DNA from: Bacteroidia bacterium
GTDB lineage: Bacteria; Bacteroidota; Bacteroidia; Bacteroidales; CAJPTX01
DNA length: 59,235 nt
Reading direction: 5' to 3'
NCBI GenBank assembly: GCA_905373475.1
Contig: CAJPTC010000016.1
Location: 1-59,235 of the forward strand
Shown: positions 56,096-59,235 of the stretch, piece after piece
How the letters are laid out: every line of letters starts with the position of its first letter
Numbering within the stretch: the stretch's first letter is position 1
Notes under the pieces: model-generated
The model's input: only the letters and a program-made list of their open reading frames with translations
Databases searched by the model: none
Told to the model about the DNA's origin: nothing
Made by a program: the position numbers and the translations under genes

Positions 56096-56326
56096 TTAAC
56101 GTTGTTCGGATGGCGTATTGTCTCCTTCTGTGGGTGTCGTACGCTGCTTGCGCCGCGTATACCACGCATCAGCAAGAAAGACTCCTGCTACTACGCCAAA
56201 GAGAATAGGCAGTACCCGTTGGAAAGCAGTTACCACCAACGAACCATTGGCAATGGCATACACTAAAAAGAATATAAGCCCTCCGAACAGCCCTCCGAGC
56301 CCTAATATGAGCCAACGTTTCTGCAT
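56096..56326 (-). CDS. Small two-helix membrane protein, 76 aa
   Basis: From the ATG at 56326: two hydrophobic segments (LILGLGGLFGGLIFFLVYAI and VLPILFGVVAGVFLADAWY), then a polar tail rich in Arg, Thr and Glu. Probably first gene of the cluster with the PorP-like and GldJ-like genes (72-base gap). No recognised family. Confidence 0.6.
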   Translation of the reverse strand: MQKRWLILGLGGLFGGLIFFLVYAIANGSLVVTAFQRVLPILFGVVAGVFLADAWYTRRKQRTTPTEGDNTPSEQR

Positions 56327-56597
56327 CCACACGCACCTTCTTTAGACGATAGCAAAAGTAACGATTTCTCTCTTAATGGTAACGATTACAAAATCATGAA
56401 ATTGCCGACCGCAGCCCCTGTCATTAGCTTGTCTTATTGCACTCGAAGCGACAGAAGGTGTCGGGCAAAAAAAATTGACGAAGTAATATTTGCGAAAAGA
56501 GTAAGGCATTTGCTATGTGATTGAAGCAGCGAGATAAAATAATTGGACATTGCCCAGCTCCTGTATTATTCGCTATGGGAATTGTGTAATACTCTTG

Positions 56598-56605
56598 TAA
56601 ATTTG
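56598..56605 (+). promoter_or_regulatory. -7 box (TAAATTTG) of the TPM gene
   Basis: Exact TAnnTTTG match, 36 bases before the ATG at 56642; no -33 TTTG. Confidence 0.45.
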
Positions 56606-56641
56606 TGGCTGAATGTATTGGTGTAATTATTTTCCTATCAG

Positions 56642-57730
56642 ATGAAAAGACTTTGCCATTGTACTTTGTTAGTGCTCCTCCTATTTGTGCCTTACCTAGT
56701 TTACGCACAGACGCTACTTCCTGCCCCTCGCAACATGGTAAACGATTCGGCACATCTCTTTTCGTCGGAGGAAGAGGCGCGTATAGAGTACCTATTGCGT
56801 GCTTATCGCGATTCTACAACGCGCGAGATCATTGTAGTGACGGTAAACAATTTCAAGGGCTACGACGCAAATTCTTTTGCCACAGAGCTTGGAAACCAGT
56901 GGGGAATCGGACAACGAGATGTAAATAATGGCGTGATCGTTCTTCTACGCCCAGGCAAGATGCCCGCTATACCGCTTTCAAGTTCGGTTGATACCGAGTG
57001 GGACACGGCACGAGAGGCATACTTTACAGAAGACGACTCTTATTTCTTGTATTCCTTTCTGAGCACCCTGTCGGATGACTCGACGTACATGGCGTCAAAA
57101 ATAAACCGCCCAGAAGGAGATTACGGAGAAGGCTATATTGCCACAGGACGTGGCATGGAGAGTGCACTGCCAGACGTTTTGGCTGCCAGAATTATGCGCA
57201 ACGTGGTGGCGCCTTTCTTTGCAGCGCATCGGTATGCAGAGGGAACAGAGGCGGCACTTTATGCCATTTTTGAGTCGTTGGCAGGGGATTCTACTACTAT
57301 TAGTGAAGTACTCGGCTCTCAATACCAAGGAGGGGAAGAAAGCAACGATTCCACACTTGAAATATTTCTCTTTCTACTTATCTGCTATATCGTATTAAGC
57401 CTTATCTGGGGGTTCTTTTCTATTCTTTTCCAGTCTATCGGGCATGCAGTGCGGTATTTTACTTCTAAAAATTTACGTTCGCAGCACTCCTTTTTAAGCT
57501 ACTGGGGGCGCGAGAGCTGGCAGTCTACAAAACGAGTCTTACGACGGCTTCCAAGCCGTTTGGCAATATTGCTCCTCTCTGTCTTATCTAGCTTGTCCAG
57601 TAGTGGTGGCGGAACTGGAAGCAGTAGTAGTTATCGCAGCAGCGGTAGCAGTAGCTCTTATGGCGGAGGGAGTTCTTTCAGCGGAGGTGGAGGTTCCTTC
57701 GGTGGAGGTGGTGGAGGCTCTCGCTTCTAG
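56642..57730 (+). CDS. TPM-domain membrane protein with Ser/Gly-rich tail
   Basis: 362 aa. Signal peptide (residues 1-22), TPM domain (about 30-215; VNDSAHLFSSEEEARIEYLL, REIIVVTVNNFKGYDANSFA, NGVIVLLRPG), one or two TM helices (about 240-265; TLEIFLFLLICYIVLSLIWG), a basic region, then a low-complexity Ser/Gly tail ending GGGGGGSRF. TPM (TLP18.3/Psb32/MOLO-1, also YgcG/YdjH-type) proteins are envelope or photosystem-maintenance factors, some with acid phosphatase activity; the role here is unknown. Confidence 0.85.
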   Translation: MKRLCHCTLLVLLLFVPYLVYAQTLLPAPRNMVNDSAHLFSSEEEARIEYLLRAYRDSTTREIIVVTVNNFKGYDANSFATELGNQWGIGQRDVNNGVIVLLRPGKMPAIPLSSSVDTEWDTAREAYFTEDDSYFLYSFLSTLSDDSTYMASKINRPEGDYGEGYIATGRGMESALPDVLAARIMRNVVAPFFAAHRYAEGTEAALYAIFESLAGDSTTISEVLGSQYQGGEESNDSTLEIFLFLLICYIVLSLIWGFFSILFQSIGHAVRYFTSKNLRSQHSFLSYWGRESWQSTKRVLRRLPSRLAILLLSVLSSLSSSGGGTGSSSSYRSSGSSSSYGGGSSFSGGGGSFGGGGGGSRF

Positions 57731-57785
57731 CCGTTAGGCTTAACTAATGCCCTTACTACTTGAGAAATCGTTTAGAAGCAACATT

Positions 57786-57816
57786 AAAGCGCGTTTCGTT
57801 TCCGAAATGCGCTTTT
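57786..57816 (+). terminator. Terminator after the TPM gene
   Basis: AAAGCGC...GCGCTTTT hairpin with inner TTTC/GAAA pairing and a T-rich tail. The rest of the gap (to 58048) shows nothing else. Confidence 0.8.
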
Positions 57817-58048
57817 CTCTTCTGACAAAAAGAGCCTAACAATATTTGTCGCTATAAACACTTCGCGCTTTGCAAAGTCCCTCTGAGAGACAAGACAGGA
57901 TAACTCGCATCCTGCTTTAAGAAAAACTTAGCACGTTTTCTTCCAAAGGGAAACGAGGTATAAAAGACAAAAGCACTTCACAAAAGTGCAAGACAAGTTG
58001 GGGCACACTGCACCAACGCGTCCTTCGGTCGTAAAACAAGCGAGTTCG

Positions 58049-58276
58049 CTAGAAATTCTCGCTCTGTTCGTTCGTGTTATCTTGGACTGGCGGTTGTGGC
58101 GGAACTGCGGTGTTTTGCGGTTGCTGTGTAGCCGTACCAGCCTTTTTAGCTGCTGAACGCTTCCTGAAATAGTTAATGAGCGAATTGATTACGATGTTAA
58201 CAAGGCGGTTTACACCACTTCTTGTAATGTCGCCACCAATGTTTCCCAATTCGTCTTTTATATCAAAGCTAGCCAT
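58049..58276 (-). CDS. Unknown 75-aa protein
   Basis: MASFDIKDELGNIGGDITRS start; a helix (VNRLVNIVINSLINYFRKRS) followed by a Pro/Gln-rich tail (QPQNTAVPPQPPVQDN). No signal peptide. Stands alone. The ORF is of modest length but has plausible composition and a good ATG. Function unknown. Confidence 0.45.
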   Translation of the reverse strand: MASFDIKDELGNIGGDITRSGVNRLVNIVINSLINYFRKRSAAKKAGTATQQPQNTAVPPQPPVQDNTNEQSENF

Positions 58277-58395
58277 CGTTCTGTGCTTTTTTGTTTCCTC
58301 ACAATCGTAAGGTTACAAATAAGCGTGGAAAATAAGGGAAAAGGGACGTCTTATTCCGACAGCCAACAGGGATTTTTCGTTCATTGATGTGCAGT

Positions 58396-58425
58396 AGTGT
58401 CAAAAAAAGTGTGTAGGCTACAAAA
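58396..58425 (+). repeat. Sequence similar to the IS256-like end at 5.7 kb
   Basis: TGTCAAAAAAAGTGTGTAGG followed by CTACAAAA resembles the remnant end near 5680-5712 read on the other strand (about 26 of 31 positions by eye). May be a solo IS end. Confidence 0.3.
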
Positions 58426-58453
58426 AAGGCGCAGCTGTATGCTGCGCCTTTTT
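58422..58453 (-). terminator. Terminator after the 58490 gene
   Basis: AAAAAGGCGCAGC/GCTGCGCCTTTTT perfect hairpin with a 5-base loop. Confidence 0.9.
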
Positions 58454-58489
58454 GTGAGTGCTTTAAGATCTCTATAAGCGTATCTATTC

Positions 58490-59235
58490 CTACGCCCCCT
58501 TCAAGAAGAACTTATTGGCATATTCAGAATGTAAAAAGAAGCGGAAATCGTTCATAACCCTCTCGTAGAAATCTGCATAACTTTTACGTGCTGATGGATG
58601 GTAAGAGGTAAGAAAAAGGGTTTTTCTTTTGGGATCGTAACACATTCCAGAATGCGCCTCCCCAAAAGTAATACACGTTCCGCTGTCTCTCCCCTTTTTA
58701 GTGAAAAAATCAAATATCATGGGACTCGTACAAACGAATATATTCGCGCGCAATACGTTAATTTCCTCATTGAGAAAATCAACGTATTTAGCCACATACT
58801 CCTTTAGGACGTTATCGTCAATAGAATGTTCGCCGCCCTGTTTCTTCATTTCCATAAAACCAAACGGCTTTGTATTGAAACAGGATACTACCCTGTCTTG
58901 TGCAAGCCTGCTGAAAAGACCGTCGCGTTTATCCGTTGCATTCAAAAGTCCATAGAAGATATTGGCTAAATTCTGAAAAAAAGGTGTTCCTAGCTCTCTA
59001 TTTCGTTTCTTAATGTCTGCATGCTGTTCAGCCTCACCCAAATCTTTCAACCACAAACGCGCATCGTCGCTCCACTCAGTGGGTTGATCTTTCAAAATGA
59101 AAAGGATGCGTCGTGAAGCGTTTACCCAATCCTGACTGACGTCTATAGACGGATCATTCTTTTCCAGTAAACCATCGCGAGTAAAAATAATCTTACCTGT
59201 ACCTTCTTCTCTGGGTTCGTTTTCTTCTTCACTCT
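58490..59235 (-). CDS. 5'-truncated protein, possibly uracil-DNA-glycosylase-like
   Basis: Open from the right edge to the stop at 58490 (about 247 codons seen; start lies outside). Visible features: RRILFILKDQPTEWSDDARL near the beginning, a helical middle, TSPMIFDFFTKKG, and FLTSYHPSARKSYADFYERV at the end, where 'HPS' recalls the second active-site motif of uracil-DNA glycosylase-type proteins. The resemblance is weak, so treat as a hypothetical protein. Confidence 0.5.
   Translation of the reverse strand, partial: SEEENEPREEGTGKIIFTRDGLLEKNDPSIDVSQDWVNASRRILFILKDQPTEWSDDARLWLKDLGEAEQHADIKKRNRELGTPFFQNLANIFYGLLNATDKRDGLFSRLAQDRVVSCFNTKPFGFMEMKKQGGEHSIDDNVLKEYVAKYVDFLNEEINVLRANIFVCTSPMIFDFFTKKGRDSGTCITFGEAHSGMCYDPKRKTLFLTSYHPSARKSYADFYERVMNDFRFFLHSEYANKFFLKGA

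Noticed and set aside
1..59235. CRISPR arrays, rRNA genes, riboswitches and prophage
   Set aside because: No regular short repeats with spacers, no rRNA-like sequence, no recognised riboswitch core and no phage structural or integrase genes were found.

Overview
The window (59,235 bases, roughly mid-40s % GC by eye) is chromosomal DNA of a member of the Bacteroidota, most likely order Bacteroidales and close to Porphyromonas-type anaerobes. The evidence is: a complete gldKLMN/porP type IX secretion (T9SS) operon; a fragment of a surface protein with a T9SS C-terminal sorting domain; a single-chain pyruvate:ferredoxin oxidoreductase; Bacteroidota -7 boxes (TAnnTTTG) in front of many genes with almost no Shine-Dalgarno sequences; and the Bacteroidota ribosomal gene order (rpsL-rpsG-fusA-rpsJ without tuf, and secY-map-infA-rpmJ-rpsM). 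No species can be named from the sequence alone.

Layout. 1-5.8 kb: the 3' end of an Ig-repeat T9SS cargo protein, an enolase gene broken by two compensating 1-base indels, a large TPR/PD40/SPOR envelope protein and an IS256-like remnant. 5.8-23.8 kb: 33 translation and transcription genes on the minus strand (rpsL to rplQ, with secY, map, infA and rpoA), driven by a near-perfect promoter before rpsL and probably a second one before map. 23.8-29.6 kb: accessory DNA with a decayed family-90 glycosyltransferase, a UDP-glucose dehydrogenase-type gene, tRNA-Cys, and an unusual operon coding for a cytoplasmic trypsin-like protease with a zinc ribbon and a larger unknown protein; both seem to carry a YbjN/secretion-chaperone-like domain. 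29.8-35.1 kb: typA, valS and birA on the plus strand. 35.2-41.5 kb: the T9SS core operon porP-gldK-gldL-gldM-gldN, transcribed towards lower coordinates. 41.8-46.4 kb: topA, groEL, a small unlisted proline-rich ORF, and groES. 47.1-53.1 kb: nifJ, a BadF-type sugar kinase and murF. 53.3-56.3 kb: a second T9SS-like cluster (GldJ/GldK-like lipoprotein, PorP/SprF-like protein, 76-aa membrane protein). 56.6 kb to the end: a TPM-domain membrane protein, a 75-aa unknown and a 5'-truncated gene with a faint resemblance to uracil-DNA glycosylases.

How the genes work together. Much of the accessory content concerns the envelope. GldL/GldM form the T9SS motor, GldK/GldN the periplasmic ring, and PorP-type proteins are associated outer-membrane components. 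The CTD protein at the left edge is a typical cargo. Ugd and the dead glycosyltransferase belong to surface sugar synthesis. MurF and the SPOR protein relate to peptidoglycan. The most novel-looking element is the protease/YbjN-like two-gene operon at 27.2-29.5 kb. The second GldJ/PorP-like cluster and the ORF between groES and groEL are next. Two genes (enolase and GT90) are broken while all others read cleanly, so it must be settled whether this is decay or sequencing error.
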